The position numbers were made by a program, and so were the translations under genes. Below, one piece after another: positions 45,641 to 54,578 of a stretch of DNA of 64,000 bases. Position 1 is the first letter of the stretch. Each line of letters starts with the position of its first letter. Where the stretch lies: NCBI RefSeq assembly GCF_002949795.1, contig NZ_CP026692.1, positions 2,167,501 through 2,231,500 of the forward strand, read 5' to 3'. Under the pieces are notes generated by a model, which had not been told where the DNA came from, searched no databases, and saw only the letters and a program-made list of their open reading frames with translations. This DNA comes from Nostoc sp. 'Lobaria pulmonaria (5183) cyanobiont' (lineage in GTDB: Bacteria > Cyanobacteriota > Cyanobacteriia > Cyanobacteriales > Nostocaceae).

Positions 45641-46193
45641 TTACTGTTCTAACGACAGATGTCGGATTGAGGAGAAATTGAGCAGATTGTTGTGCCGTTA
45701 CTTGAGATAACTGAATCTGTTTAAGGGTGACTAGACCTTCATTCACAAAAGAATCTCTCACTAATGCTTTATCGCTGCTATTGAAAGAAGTTTCATAAAA
45801 CACTTCCTTAATTCCTGCGGAGATAATTAATTTCAAACAAGACAGACAAGGTTCTAAAGTGACGTAAATACTTGCACCATCTGTAGAAGTCCCATGCTTT
45901 GCAGCTTGTGCGATCGCATTTGCTTCTGCGTGTACAGCCCTTGATGGTAAAGTTTTACTAGCATCACAGCTACTTAATCCCGGATAACAGTATCCTTGAG
46001 CTGTACAATGGGCCGAACCCGATGGTGAGCCATTGTAACCTGTTGCCACCACCTGCTTGTTTTTCACAATCACGGCACCCACTGGAAAGGCTAAACATGT
46101 TGAGCGAGTTGCTGTAAGTTTAGCCAACATGAGAAAGTATTCATCCCATGTTGGTCTTTGATGAGGTTCATCGTTTAGGGAAATATCTTGCAT
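45621..46193 (-). CDS. Deoxycytidylate (dCMP) deaminase
   Basis: 190 residues of the zinc cytidine/dCMP deaminase family. Zinc and catalytic motifs are VHAEANAIA (His and proton-shuttle Glu) and LEPCLSCLKLI (two Cys). An extra Cys/His-containing insert (SAHCTAQGYCYPGLSSC) lies before the HAE motif, as in dCMP deaminases. It converts dCMP to dUMP, the substrate of thymidylate synthase. It is the last of four same-strand deoxypyrimidine genes (to 49375); the neighbour upstream ends 48 bases away. Confidence 0.9.
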   Translation of the reverse strand: MQDISLNDEPHQRPTWDEYFLMLAKLTATRSTCLAFPVGAVIVKNKQVVATGYNGSPSGSAHCTAQGYCYPGLSSCDASKTLPSRAVHAEANAIAQAAKHGTSTDGASIYVTLEPCLSCLKLIISAGIKEVFYETSFNSSDKALVRDSFVNEGLVTLKQIQLSQVTAQQSAQFLLNPTSVVRTVRCVNKL

Positions 46194-46241
46194 AATCTAT
46201 CAATTTAAAACTTTATTCTACTGCCTTGCTGAGAACGGAAA

Positions 46242-46676
46242 CTATGGATGTTCTGGGTTCCATTTGTCCAAAATATTTTTAAGCTGATTCAAAGCATCTT
46301 CATGATCGTGAAACTGTATTTCAGCAATCACAGTGGGAATGCCGCGTGGAAATCTTGATATTTTTTTACCTGTTTCGTATAGAAGAATAATAGGAATGTT
46401 GTTTGTCTCTGCAAAAGCTAACTCCATTCCAACTCCAAAGGATAGTGAGCCAAGGTAAGCAATAACTAAGTCTGAATTGCTTACTTGATACTTATCTTGG
46501 TTAAAAACTTCACGAGGACTAATATCGGGATTATTTACCGGATCAGTTTGTTTGTGTGGAACATAGGCTTGAAGACCAATTTCTTCGCAAAGTAAGCCTA
46601 TTTTTTCATAAAGTGCTTTACTTTCTGCTGGATTTTTTATATCAGTTAAAGCACCAGACACATATACTTTGTACAT
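46242..46676 (-). CDS. Nucleoside 2-deoxyribosyltransferase-like protein
   Basis: 144 residues with the Rossmann-like pattern of the NDT/DNPH1 family: MYKVYVSGALTD at the start, a substrate segment SPREVFNQDKYQVSNSDLVIAYLG, and the catalytic Glu in SFGVGMELAFAE. Family members move or hydrolyse deoxyribose from nucleosides or dNMPs. Its place between a dCMP deaminase and a dUTPase-fold protein supports a role in deoxynucleotide salvage or clean-up. Which of the two reactions it does is open. Confidence 0.78.
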   Translation of the reverse strand: MYKVYVSGALTDIKNPAESKALYEKIGLLCEEIGLQAYVPHKQTDPVNNPDISPREVFNQDKYQVSNSDLVIAYLGSLSFGVGMELAFAETNNIPIILLYETGKKISRFPRGIPTVIAEIQFHDHEDALNQLKNILDKWNPEHP

Positions 46677-46798
46677 TTTTACTAATAAAATTGCATTATA
46701 ACTTGTATTTTTATCGCTTTTAAATCACCGAAAGTTAATTTTTTCACAAAAAAATAAGATTTAAATACAATTATTTTTAGCAAGAAAAGTAAGAGACA

Positions 46799-47638
46799 CT
46801 ATTTGGTTGAGCTTGGAGTTACTATTGTATTTGTTGGAGTTTCATTAGCAGCAGGAGCCTGATGGGAAGAATTGAAATAAGTAAGTCCACTAAATAAAGC
46901 TGATAATCCCCCGATTAATATAGCTCCTATTATACTTCCTCTATTCCACCTAGTATCTTCACTTGAACCGAAAAAACCTAGTAATGCGTCTTTAAAATCT
47001 TTTCTACTAACTTCTTTATACTCATCTGAATCGAGCATCAGTTTTTTGAGTATTTCTATATCACCCTTCATCCAAGTATTTTCTTTTTGATTAAAGTAGT
47101 CGGTTATTTCTTGACTATTAGGTCGTCCACGAAGAAGATCAAGTCTTGCAGAGATATCAGAGTTGCGATTACTTGAATACTTGGAACTTAATTTTTCAAT
47201 AGCTAAATAAGCAATTGGTCGCTTAACATCTCTTACATTAATTCGTATTGCTTTATCTGAAACATTATGAAGTGCTATACAGAGAACACCTGTCCAACAA
47301 GGATTGACTCTGGTTCCAATGTGTCCTAAACCCTCTGATACTAGTTCGACTACAGAATAAAGTGGCCCTCGAAATCGATTACTGAGCCAAACTGATTCAT
47401 CAGTCCACACTAGGGCTGTATCTCTTGGTGGTATGTAGAAAAACTTCTTTTCCTTACCCGGCTGGTCTTGGTTAGATTCCGTTTCAATAGTTAAACGTTT
47501 CTGCTGTCCAATGGCATAAGCATACTCACTAGCAGTTAGACATAAATCACAAGCTTTTACACTATCTGGCTTAAGAGGATGAAATAGTATACCTCTACCA
47601 AGTTCCCTAATAATATCCTGATAACTCAAGACTGACAT
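46799..47638 (-). CDS. dUTPase/dCTP-deaminase-fold protein with membrane anchor
   Basis: 279 residues. The first 170 follow the dUTPase/dCTP-deaminase fold: VKACDLCLTASEYAYAI (substrate strand), IPPRDTALVWTDESVWL, EGLGHIGTRVNPCWTG and VLCIALHNVSD. A helical linker follows, then one hydrophobic span (GSIIGAILIGGLSALFSGL, about 235-255) and a short Thr/Asn-rich tail. Family enzymes are normally soluble, so the C-terminal anchor is unusual. ATG 47638 has AGGGGG upstream; the frame extends to a TTG at 47659. Catalytic competence is uncertain because several active-site positions differ from both enzyme types. Confidence 0.75.
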   Translation of the reverse strand: MSVLSYQDIIRELGRGILFHPLKPDSVKACDLCLTASEYAYAIGQQKRLTIETESNQDQPGKEKKFFYIPPRDTALVWTDESVWLSNRFRGPLYSVVELVSEGLGHIGTRVNPCWTGVLCIALHNVSDKAIRINVRDVKRPIAYLAIEKLSSKYSSNRNSDISARLDLLRGRPNSQEITDYFNQKENTWMKGDIEILKKLMLDSDEYKEVSRKDFKDALLGFFGSSEDTRWNRGSIIGAILIGGLSALFSGLTYFNSSHQAPAANETPTNTIVTPSSTK

Positions 47639-47659
47639 CTCAATACCCCCTAATTCCAA

Positions 47660-47881
47660 AAACCACCAGAATTTTGCACAAAGGCATACGATGTAGTTAT
47701 AGAGTCAAGCACATCGTGTCAGTAGCTAAATAGGACGCTCTGACTGTCTTGATGAAAAGACTACTTTTATCACACGTGTTTTAAGTTATATTCTGGCGTG
47801 TTGCAAATTAATTTATACATTTAGCACGGCGATATCCACACTAGCATTGCTAGTTATTTATATGAATTACAGTTTTTTAAT
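47660..47881. other. Spacer inside the deoxypyrimidine gene group
   Basis: 222 bases without a gene. Its length suggests a separate promoter for the membrane-anchored gene. Confidence 0.3.
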
Positions 47882-49375
47882 TTACTGATCCTGAATATAA
47901 GCCTTGCCACTTTTAATACAGTTACTGGCCTTTTGCAGTTCGATACCTAAATAACCAGTATGTTCAGGCTGAATTGCTGGAGAGATAGCACAAATCTCTC
48001 TTAGTAGGCTAAGGGGATTTTTCCCACGATAAGACTTAATCACCTCACCACTACCAGGGGTTGTGTGAGTAATGACTATCTCTTTGCCATCAACCTCAAT
48101 TAGGAAATTGCCAGAGGGGTCATAATAGTTACGCTGATTAAAAATTGCAGCGTATCGATTTGCAATTAGCCTTTCTGCATTGTCCCAGGTATCATCATAT
48201 ATATGAGCAGACTGACTAATAGTTATGAGTGGCCCCATTTTCAAGCCATACTCAGAACGTTGAGCAATTTCATCCCTAATATGTTGTTGCAAAGCCCTCA
48301 ATCCCATTGCATTTGCAGGCCATGCAGCAAACATATCATTACTTCTAAAAGTTGCAGTTAGTGATAATTCATTATCAACTACTCTCAACCAAATATGATT
48401 TAGACAAGGACTACCACCTTTTTCATGGTCTTTTACATCCCATAAATTCATAACTGCACTAGCGGCATCAATTTCTCCAATTAACTTCTTAATTACCTGG
48501 TCAATTTGATCATCCTTAAACCAGGAACGCAAACGTTGACCATACGTATATTTCAACCCTTCTCGATAGGGTGCATCATCTAAAATCTGTGAAGTATATT
48601 CTTCAAGAAAGGGAGGGTCAACTGGCAAATAATTAGGCTCAGGAAAGTAGAAATTAGGAGGTTCATCAGTAACAATTGCCATTAAATCAATTAATTCTTG
48701 CCATTGCCCATCATAGCCAGTTGGTCTAATTGTTCCTGTCGTCTTAATCCGATGAATAATTTTTACCCAAGTTTCGGCTATAGTTTTACCTTCTATTCGA
48801 TGTCCGTAGCGTGGCCCTGGCAAAACAGTTGGTTCAACGATAGACATGGGAAATTCTCTCTTGCTTCCCCAAGGATAAAGTGGTTCCAACTCTGCATAAG
48901 ACAAAACTTGCCTAACTGCCGACTCTATTGATTTCACTTCTTTGCACTCTACAGAATGACGTAGTTTTTCTAATGTATTGATATCAATTTCAATATCAAT
49001 ATAACCAGGAATAGCAGAGCGAATTACCCACGATCTGCGCCCAGTATCGCTTAGACTCTCTTCAACACCATTATGGAAAAAATCTAGCAAGCACTCTCCA
49101 GCACCAGCGTTCAAGTCTTCCTTCGTAGCGTTGAGAACAACTAAATAGCGGACGTGGGGATTCAACAGCAAATTGCGAATTAGTAAATTTATCCCCCTTG
49201 TGGGCGAATATAGTTGCCCAATTACAGCATAATCTTCGGGTTGCAGGTGTTTAGCGATCGCCTGCTTTACCGTCCATCCTGTGATCACTGCCGTCTGACC
49301 TAGACCATAAATAAGCTGGTTAGGCTTGTACAGTGCTTTGTACTCGAATTGGGTTGCCTTACCCGTTGCTGTCAT
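47882..49375 (-). CDS. Thymidylate synthase fused to MtrA-like and DUF4346-like domains
   Basis: 497 residues in three parts. Residues 1-170 resemble MtrA (tetrahydromethanopterin methyltransferase subunit A): AVIGQLYSPTRGINLLIRNL, NPHVRYLVVLNA. Residues 190-415 are a ThyA domain with catalytic Cys324 in GGSPCLNHIWLRV and the substrate-binding segment TATFRSNDMFAAWPANAMGL. Residues 420-497 match the DUF4346 pattern ending HTGYLGIELQKAS...YIQD. ThyA makes dTMP from dUMP. The fusion resembles proteins of methanogenic archaea more than ordinary ThyA (about 264 residues). dUMP would come from the neighbouring dCMP deaminase. Activity is likely, but the folate-type cofactor is uncertain. Confidence 0.83.
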   Translation of the reverse strand: MTATGKATQFEYKALYKPNQLIYGLGQTAVITGWTVKQAIAKHLQPEDYAVIGQLYSPTRGINLLIRNLLLNPHVRYLVVLNATKEDLNAGAGECLLDFFHNGVEESLSDTGRRSWVIRSAIPGYIDIEIDINTLEKLRHSVECKEVKSIESAVRQVLSYAELEPLYPWGSKREFPMSIVEPTVLPGPRYGHRIEGKTIAETWVKIIHRIKTTGTIRPTGYDGQWQELIDLMAIVTDEPPNFYFPEPNYLPVDPPFLEEYTSQILDDAPYREGLKYTYGQRLRSWFKDDQIDQVIKKLIGEIDAASAVMNLWDVKDHEKGGSPCLNHIWLRVVDNELSLTATFRSNDMFAAWPANAMGLRALQQHIRDEIAQRSEYGLKMGPLITISQSAHIYDDTWDNAERLIANRYAAIFNQRNYYDPSGNFLIEVDGKEIVITHTTPGSGEVIKSYRGKNPLSLLREICAISPAIQPEHTGYLGIELQKASNCIKSGKAYIQDQ

Positions 49376-49567
49376 GATTGGCTAAAAATAAAAATTAACA
49401 ATCTTTTATTGTATCACTAAATATAAATTGGTACTAGTTTTTTAGAAGCTAGGCTTTGGAAGTTTACCTAACACTCAGCCAATACCTTATAAATCAACAA
49501 GTTTGCTTTACAAAAATTAATTATTTTGTTACAGTTATTTACATAAAGAGAAGACAGGGAAAAATCC

Positions 49568-49783
49568 ATGCGTACCAACACTGCTACAATTGACGACCAA
49601 GGCAAACTGAACAACTTTGCGATCGAGCCAAAAGTTTATATAGATGATCAAGGCGATCGCACTGGTTTCACTCCCTATGCAGAAATGCTTAACGGTCGGT
49701 TAGCAATGATTGGTTTTGTCTCTCTGATAGCATTAGAAGTATTCACAGGACACGGTATTGTTGGTGTTTTGGCAAGTCTGTAA
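49568..49783 (+). CDS. High-light-inducible protein (Hlip)
   Basis: 71 residues. The N-terminal polar part ([14 protein letters not shown]) is followed by the chlorophyll-binding helix with the Hlip signature [30 protein letters not shown]. Hlips bind chlorophyll and carotenoids in the thylakoid and protect photosystem assembly under high light. A perfect palindromic terminator follows 35 bases after the stop, so the gene is monocistronic. Confidence 0.93.
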   Translation: MRTNTATIDDQGKLNNFAIEPKVYIDDQGDRTGFTPYAEMLNGRLAMIGFVSLIALEVFTGHGIVGVLASL

Positions 49784-49818
49784 AAACTAATTTATTTAAA
49801 ACAAATCTCAAAAAATGT

Positions 49819-49844
49819 AAGAGACGGTAAATTTACCGTCTCTT
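49819..49844. terminator. 26-bp perfect palindrome after the Hlip gene
   Basis: AAGAGACGGTAAA followed by its exact complement TTTACCGTCTCTT. Followed by AATTTA, so the T tract is modest, but position and stem strength fit a terminator. Confidence 0.65.
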
Positions 49845-49928
49845 AATTTATGGAAAACTTAGTGCTAGAGTGAAAATATACTGATAGCAAAAGCCGTTAG
49901 TTAGCAGCATAAAAATATTGGATGAACT

Positions 49929-50510
49929 ATGGCTTTAACTACTTCAACTATGTTGCCACTAGGCACTAAAGCGCCAGATTTTAATCTACCGGAAGTAGTA
50001 TCTGGAAAGGCAACTTCACTTTCTACCTTTGCAGAAAAAAAAGCACTATTGGTAATGTTTATTTGTCGGCATTGCCCGTTTGTAAAACACGTCCAAAACG
50101 AATTAGTGCAGTTAGGAAGAGATTATTTTACAGGTGATTTAGCGATCGTTGCCATCAGTGCTAACGATGCAAAGAATTACCCCGATGATGCGCCAGAGTC
50201 GTTACAAGCATTTTCCACGGAACAAGGGTTAAATTTTACCTTATGCTACGACGAGAGCCAGGAAACGGCTAAGGCTTACACCGCAGCTTGCACACCAGAT
50301 TTTTTTGTATTTGATGGCGATCGCCAACTTGTTTATCGAGGACAACTAGATGATAGCCGCCCTAGTAACGGTAAACCCGTAACAGGTGCAGATTTACGCG
50401 CAGCCATTGAAGCAGTGCTAGCGGGTAAACCTGTTACCAGTGAGCAAAAGCCGAGTGTTGGTTGCAATATTAAATGGAAACCAGGAAACCAACCCAGTTA
50501 TTTTGGTTAA
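49929..50510 (+). CDS. Thioredoxin-fold peroxiredoxin-like protein
   Basis: 193 residues of the AhpC/TSA-like thioredoxin superfamily: LGTKAPDFNLPEVVSG at the start, then VMFICRHCPFVKHVQNEL with a CRHC redox pair, LAIVAISANDAKNYPDDAPE, and ACTPDFFVFDGDRQLVYRGQLDDSRP (cis-Pro region). The CxxC pair in the peroxidatic position makes it a thiol-disulfide reductase-like member rather than a classic peroxidase. No signal peptide, so probably cytoplasmic. Confidence 0.88.
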   Translation: MALTTSTMLPLGTKAPDFNLPEVVSGKATSLSTFAEKKALLVMFICRHCPFVKHVQNELVQLGRDYFTGDLAIVAISANDAKNYPDDAPESLQAFSTEQGLNFTLCYDESQETAKAYTAACTPDFFVFDGDRQLVYRGQLDDSRPSNGKPVTGADLRAAIEAVLAGKPVTSEQKPSVGCNIKWKPGNQPSYFG

Positions 50511-50619
50511 GAGGGATTGGGAATTGAGATTAGGGGAGAGGTGACAGGTGACAGGTCGATAGAAAATAATCTATACCCTGTAACCTGTACCCTGTTCTCT
50601 TCTTCACTCCCCACACCTA

Positions 50620-51132
50620 TCAATGTTTAATTTCCAAATTCAGTACGTAGCATCCTAATTGGACTTTTTCTGCCCACAATTCATATTCCAGCCGCAAATG
50701 CTCTGGCAAAGGATGTCCGTTGAGAGTTAGGCTACGAGTAAAATTTCGTAAACGAATGGGATCGTTAGGTTGCAATGACTCAGTTGGCAACCAATAGCGA
50801 CTAATGCCATAAACGCCCTGTTCCCAAAAGTGACGGTAACTCACTTGAGCGTTACCTTGCATAGTCATGATGACTCGGTAAGGGGAAATCTCCAGCCACA
50901 AGATTCTGGGACTGTTAGGGGCGTAAGCTTTGCTCTTACTTTGGGGAAGTGTGTCTTCTGGACTTATGACACTCTCTACTTCGCAGCTAATTAAGGGTGG
51001 TGCAGTCATCAGTAAATGGAATCGATCGGTATCTTTTTGATACAATGTCGCGGCAGTTTCGACAACAGACCAGATCGGTAGGTCAGTGGAGATAAGTGAT
51101 AAGCACACGGGCTTGCGGTGATGAGTCAGCAT
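50620..51132 (-). CDS. Conserved hypothetical protein, cyanobacterial type
   Basis: 170 residues, soluble, mixed alpha/beta, with conserved-looking aromatic segments (RILWLEISPYRVIMTMQG, YRHFWEQGVYGISRYWLP, LRLEYELWAEKVQLGCYVL). No recognised motif, no membrane span. It is convergent with the 49929 gene; the spacer holds GTGACAG-type degenerate repeats. Confidence 0.7.
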   Translation of the reverse strand: MLTHHRKPVCLSLISTDLPIWSVVETAATLYQKDTDRFHLLMTAPPLISCEVESVISPEDTLPQSKSKAYAPNSPRILWLEISPYRVIMTMQGNAQVSYRHFWEQGVYGISRYWLPTESLQPNDPIRLRNFTRSLTLNGHPLPEHLRLEYELWAEKVQLGCYVLNLEIKH

Positions 51133-51466
51133 GGGAGCGATAAGGGCTAAAAGCTATTGAACAAAATGAAATGAACACTCTAGCTGTCTAATAGGTCGGG
51201 GTAAGAAACTAAATAGTAAAACAGGCTTAATATTAATGAATCCGTTGATTTGTTAATAAGCTACACAAATCTGGATGAAACAGGTATGATGTCAGCTTAC
51301 ACAGTAAAAACGGTACTTTTATCTAGAGAAAGCTAATTCGTAAGTAAAGCTTGTAAATATTCTAAGGCTATAGCCTCAAAAGAGTGGCAGTCGTTTTAGA
51401 TGCTAAAAAACCTTCTTCAGGCAGACTTACCGTAGATTGGAGTAAGTTTCATACAGCCAAAAGCGA
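51133..51466. other. Spacer, possible leader of the structured region
   Basis: No ORF of note. A small palindrome GGCTATAGCC lies near 51367. The following 290 bases contain strong stems. Confidence 0.3.
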
Positions 51467-51758
51467 TAGGATACTAGGAAGGAAGTCACCAGAAGCGACA
51501 AACTAAGTCGCTGATGAACTTCCGGTGTATTCAAATGCCAGTGTATCCTAATGTCGGCTTCTGTTGTAACTGTAGAAACTCACGAAAACCTTTCTCACCA
51601 AAATATTGCTGAGTAAAAAGTAAAATTCATTCACTCAGCAATATTTTGGTCTGCCGATTGCGCGTCTCGCAGAGAAGAAAGAGTAAAGATTTCCATTTCA
51701 AAGCAGCAACGGCAAGTTAGCTTGTATTAAAAAGCCCACGGATGAATTCGTGGGCTTT
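51467..51758 (+). ncRNA. Candidate structured non-coding RNA
   Basis: Three structural units in a row. First, nested stems: TAGGATAC/GTATCCTA (51467-51474 with 51543-51550), GGAAGT/ACTTCC (51481-51486 with 51518-51523) and AGCGAC/GTCGCT (51494-51499 with 51507-51512). Second, a perfect 17-bp stem (51598-51614 with 51633-51649). Third, a terminator hairpin (51731-51758). There is no ORF across the region. The arrangement suggests an independent RNA ending at the terminator, but no known RNA family was recognised, and strand is assumed from the order of elements. Confidence 0.4.
51731..51758 (+). terminator. Terminator hairpin in gene-free region
   Basis: AAAGCCCACG pairs with CGTGGGCTTT around an 8-base loop, giving a 10-bp stem with A and T ends. 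No protein gene ends upstream on the plus strand for more than 1.2 kb, so it must end something else. Confidence 0.65.
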
Positions 51759-52030
51759 ATAGCTTGAGCATTTTTTTGAGAATCGCTATAGCCTGAAGCT
51801 TTGTAAAAAATCATTCTGATTTATTTTTATTCATTACCGATGCCATTGCATCTGTGAACAAGTCATGAGTGTTACAGGCTGGTACTTATTTGGGAATACT
51901 TTTATAGGAGTGATAAAAAAGGCGATCGCGCTAACACTTTCAATTTAAATCTACTTTATCACCTTACAATCACTCCTATTTTACAAAAAATATTGTATTA
52001 ATACTCACTAATCTACCAGGAGCAAACAAG

Positions 52031-53245
52031 ATGGGATTCATTGAAGATATTACCAAGCTGTCTGAACAAGTCCGTAAGCGGGCTGACCAAGTTGTTGGCG
52101 AAGAAGCTACTAAGATGGCACTGATTGTTCCTTTTTTGAGTGCTATTGGCTACGATGTCTATGACCCTAGTGAAGTAATGCCGGAATACGTGGCAGATTT
52201 TGCTATTAAAAAAGCAGGGCAGTTTGAAAAGGTAGATTACGCCTTAGCTATTAACAATAATATAGTTATGCTCGTAGAGGCAAAAGCCCGTGGTCAAAAA
52301 GCTGAAGCACATGATGGGCAACTGAGTCGCTATTTTAATGGACTTTTGACAACAAAAGTAGCTATCGTCACTAATGGGGTTGAGTACCGTTTCTTTACAG
52401 ACTTGCGTGATAAAAATGTCATGGACAAGGAGCCATTTTTTACTTTTAACATCCTGGAATATGATACCAAAGATATTGATAACCTCAAATTCTTTCACCG
52501 TGATAATTTTGAGGTTACAGCTATTACCAACCATGCTGAGGAAATGGTTTATGTAAAAGGCATGACTCAACTTCTAGGAAATCTTTTACGTTCTCCTTCT
52601 GAAGAATTTGTTCGCTTTTTAGTGACTGAACTTGGTACAGTTGCTCCTAGTTATGAAATTAAAGGTCGAATTACTGGTAAAATTATTGATAAATTTAAAC
52701 CAATTGTTAAAAAGTCTATTCAGGGAAGTTTAGTAGAGTTAATGACTCGCTCACTTACTCCAGTAATAGATCAGCCTGTTGAACCTCCAATAGACGTAGA
52801 TATTGAAGGAGGGGACATACAACCAGATCCTCAAGAATCAAAAGTAGTAACAACTGCTGAAGAAATCGAAGCTTTTGAAAAAATTAAAGCAATTACGCAA
52901 ACCTCAACGAGTTACAATTATCAACTCCAATACAAAGATACTGTTTCATACTTTGGTATCAATCTTGTTGGCAAAAGTACTTGGTGGTTTCTGCGGCTCT
53001 ATCTATCTTCGCAGAAAAAAAGTTTTGTTACTCGACTAAGTGTAGATGAAGTAAAGTCGCTAGCTTCAAACTTTGAAGTGCAGGAAGTAACAGCTTCTCT
53101 GGGGGATGTCGCATCAAAAGTAATTATTTCCTCTGTCAGTGATTTAGATAAGCTGACATCACTGATTCTCAGATGTTACGAGGCAGAAGCAGCAAAGCAT
53201 CAAACATTGACTCCAGATGTAATCAGAATGGAAAAATCAGCTTAA
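52031..53245 (+). CDS. Solitary HsdR N-terminal-type nuclease
   Basis: 404 residues. The first 180 form a type I restriction HsdR-N (PD-(D/E)xK) domain: GYDVYDPSEVMPEYVADFAI, then Asp69 in KVDYALAI and Glu83-x-Lys85 in LVEAKA, and the downstream QLSRYFN and VAIVTNGVEYRFFTD. The rest is a helical region and a C-terminal beta-rich domain of about 120 residues. The helicase motor of HsdR and the HsdM/HsdS partners are absent here. Such solitary proteins occur in many genomes; a defence role is suspected but unproven. A nearby GGAG sequence precedes the ATG. Confidence 0.85.
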   Translation: MGFIEDITKLSEQVRKRADQVVGEEATKMALIVPFLSAIGYDVYDPSEVMPEYVADFAIKKAGQFEKVDYALAINNNIVMLVEAKARGQKAEAHDGQLSRYFNGLLTTKVAIVTNGVEYRFFTDLRDKNVMDKEPFFTFNILEYDTKDIDNLKFFHRDNFEVTAITNHAEEMVYVKGMTQLLGNLLRSPSEEFVRFLVTELGTVAPSYEIKGRITGKIIDKFKPIVKKSIQGSLVELMTRSLTPVIDQPVEPPIDVDIEGGDIQPDPQESKVVTTAEEIEAFEKIKAITQTSTSYNYQLQYKDTVSYFGINLVGKSTWWFLRLYLSSQKKSFVTRLSVDEVKSLASNFEVQEVTASLGDVASKVIISSVSDLDKLTSLILRCYEAEAAKHQTLTPDVIRMEKSA

Positions 53246-53366
53246 CTCAAGGTATCTACTACCAAACTACACCTAACCAACTATCTGCGATTTTTGCCTA
53301 CGAACAAATTAGCGATCGCACTACTAATTGGTTGACATATCGGTAATCATTGGCTTGGAAAAAGGA

Positions 53367-53400
53367 CAAAAAAAAGTGGCTCTGCAATCAGCAGAACCAC
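53367..53400 (-). terminator. Terminator of acsF
   Basis: GTGGcTCTGC pairs with GCAGAaCCAC (53376-53400). On the minus strand it is followed by eight or nine T residues. It lies 26 bases after the acsF stop. Confidence 0.8.
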
Positions 53401-53426
53401 CAAAGCTTTCGCAAATCTGTTATGAG

Positions 53427-54503
53427 TTAACGAACTGCCCCTTGAGCAGAAACAGTATCAATCGGTTTCATCAGGTACAGCCGCAATAACTGCCAGCCAG
53501 TGGAGATGTAATGCGGCAGTTTTTGGAAAAATTGCAGGAATTTGGGAGTGTTGGAGTTAGCGATCGCACCCAACTTCTCATTATTGCTGATACAAGTATC
53601 CAATCGCTGATAAAACTCTGGATTTTCTACATCCAGCATCAGTGGGAATACCCTACCCGCATTCTCGTTAGTCTTCTGAATAACATGGATGTCGTATTCT
53701 CGCGCATCCAATCCAAGGGTGGCATAAAAGTCCTTGCGTTGGATGTCATTAAGATACATGGTCGCAAACACCGACAACAGGAAGAAACGACTCCATAGCT
53801 TTGCTTTCCAATCATTCAATATTTGCGGCTGAGATTTCATGATCGCATCAAAGAAATCGCCGTGACGGTTTTCATCTTGACACCAGTTCTCAAAGAACCG
53901 GAAGATTGGATAAACCCGGTCTTCGGGATGTGCTTCTAAATGGCGATAAATGGTGATATAGCGCCAATAACCGATCTTCTCAGAAAGATAAGTAGCGTAA
54001 AAGATGAATTTCGGTTTAAAGAAGGTATAACTGCGACTCTTAGTCAAAAACCCTAAATCTAGGGACATATTAAAGTCCGACAAAGCTTTATTCAAAAAGC
54101 CAGCGTGACGCGCTTCATCCCGTGACATCAGGTTAAAACACTCTGCCAAGACGGGGCTTTTGCCTTTCAAGCGACGACCAAGTTCTTTATACAGCAAAAA
54201 GCCGGAAAACTCTGCCGTACAAGAACGTTCTAGAAATTCAACGAACAACTTGCGAGTTTCCCCGTCAATATGATCCCAGGATTGTTCAAACTCGGCATCC
54301 CGAACAAAGTGGTGGCGGTTGTAGTCAGTGCGAAACTCTTCAAGAATGGCTCTTAACTCATCTTCATTGACGGAGATATCCATCCGTGCCATTTCATCAA
54401 AATCGGTAGTATAAAACCGAGGTGTTAACAGGGTTTCTTTTGCCGGGACTTTAATCCCTGGCCGGATTTCTTCAAAGCCTGGTTTTTTGAGGGAATCTAC
54501 CAT
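53427..54503 (-). CDS. acsF: Mg-protoporphyrin IX monomethyl ester oxidative cyclase
   Basis: 358 residues of the AcsF/ChlE di-iron family. The ligand motifs are [27 protein letters not shown] (ExxH) and [14 protein letters not shown] (ExxH). N-terminal start is [38 protein letters not shown], shortened here to its key part. The enzyme forms the isocyclic ring of chlorophyll with oxygen. Cyanobacteria often carry two isoforms for different oxygen levels; which one this is cannot be decided from the window. A terminator follows directly. Confidence 0.95.
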   Translation of the reverse strand: MVDSLKKPGFEEIRPGIKVPAKETLLTPRFYTTDFDEMARMDISVNEDELRAILEEFRTDYNRHHFVRDAEFEQSWDHIDGETRKLFVEFLERSCTAEFSGFLLYKELGRRLKGKSPVLAECFNLMSRDEARHAGFLNKALSDFNMSLDLGFLTKSRSYTFFKPKFIFYATYLSEKIGYWRYITIYRHLEAHPEDRVYPIFRFFENWCQDENRHGDFFDAIMKSQPQILNDWKAKLWSRFFLLSVFATMYLNDIQRKDFYATLGLDAREYDIHVIQKTNENAGRVFPLMLDVENPEFYQRLDTCISNNEKLGAIANSNTPKFLQFFQKLPHYISTGWQLLRLYLMKPIDTVSAQGAVR

Positions 54504-54578
54504 GTCTTGATTTCTCTTTCGTCTTTATTATCTTAAGTAGACCTTTCGGGTGACGTTCCTACGTCTCTACCGCCACGG

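Noticed and set aside
51467..51758. Known housekeeping RNA (tmRNA, RNase P RNA, SRP RNA, 6S RNA)
   Set aside because: I looked for the diagnostic conserved strings of these RNAs and found none that fit.
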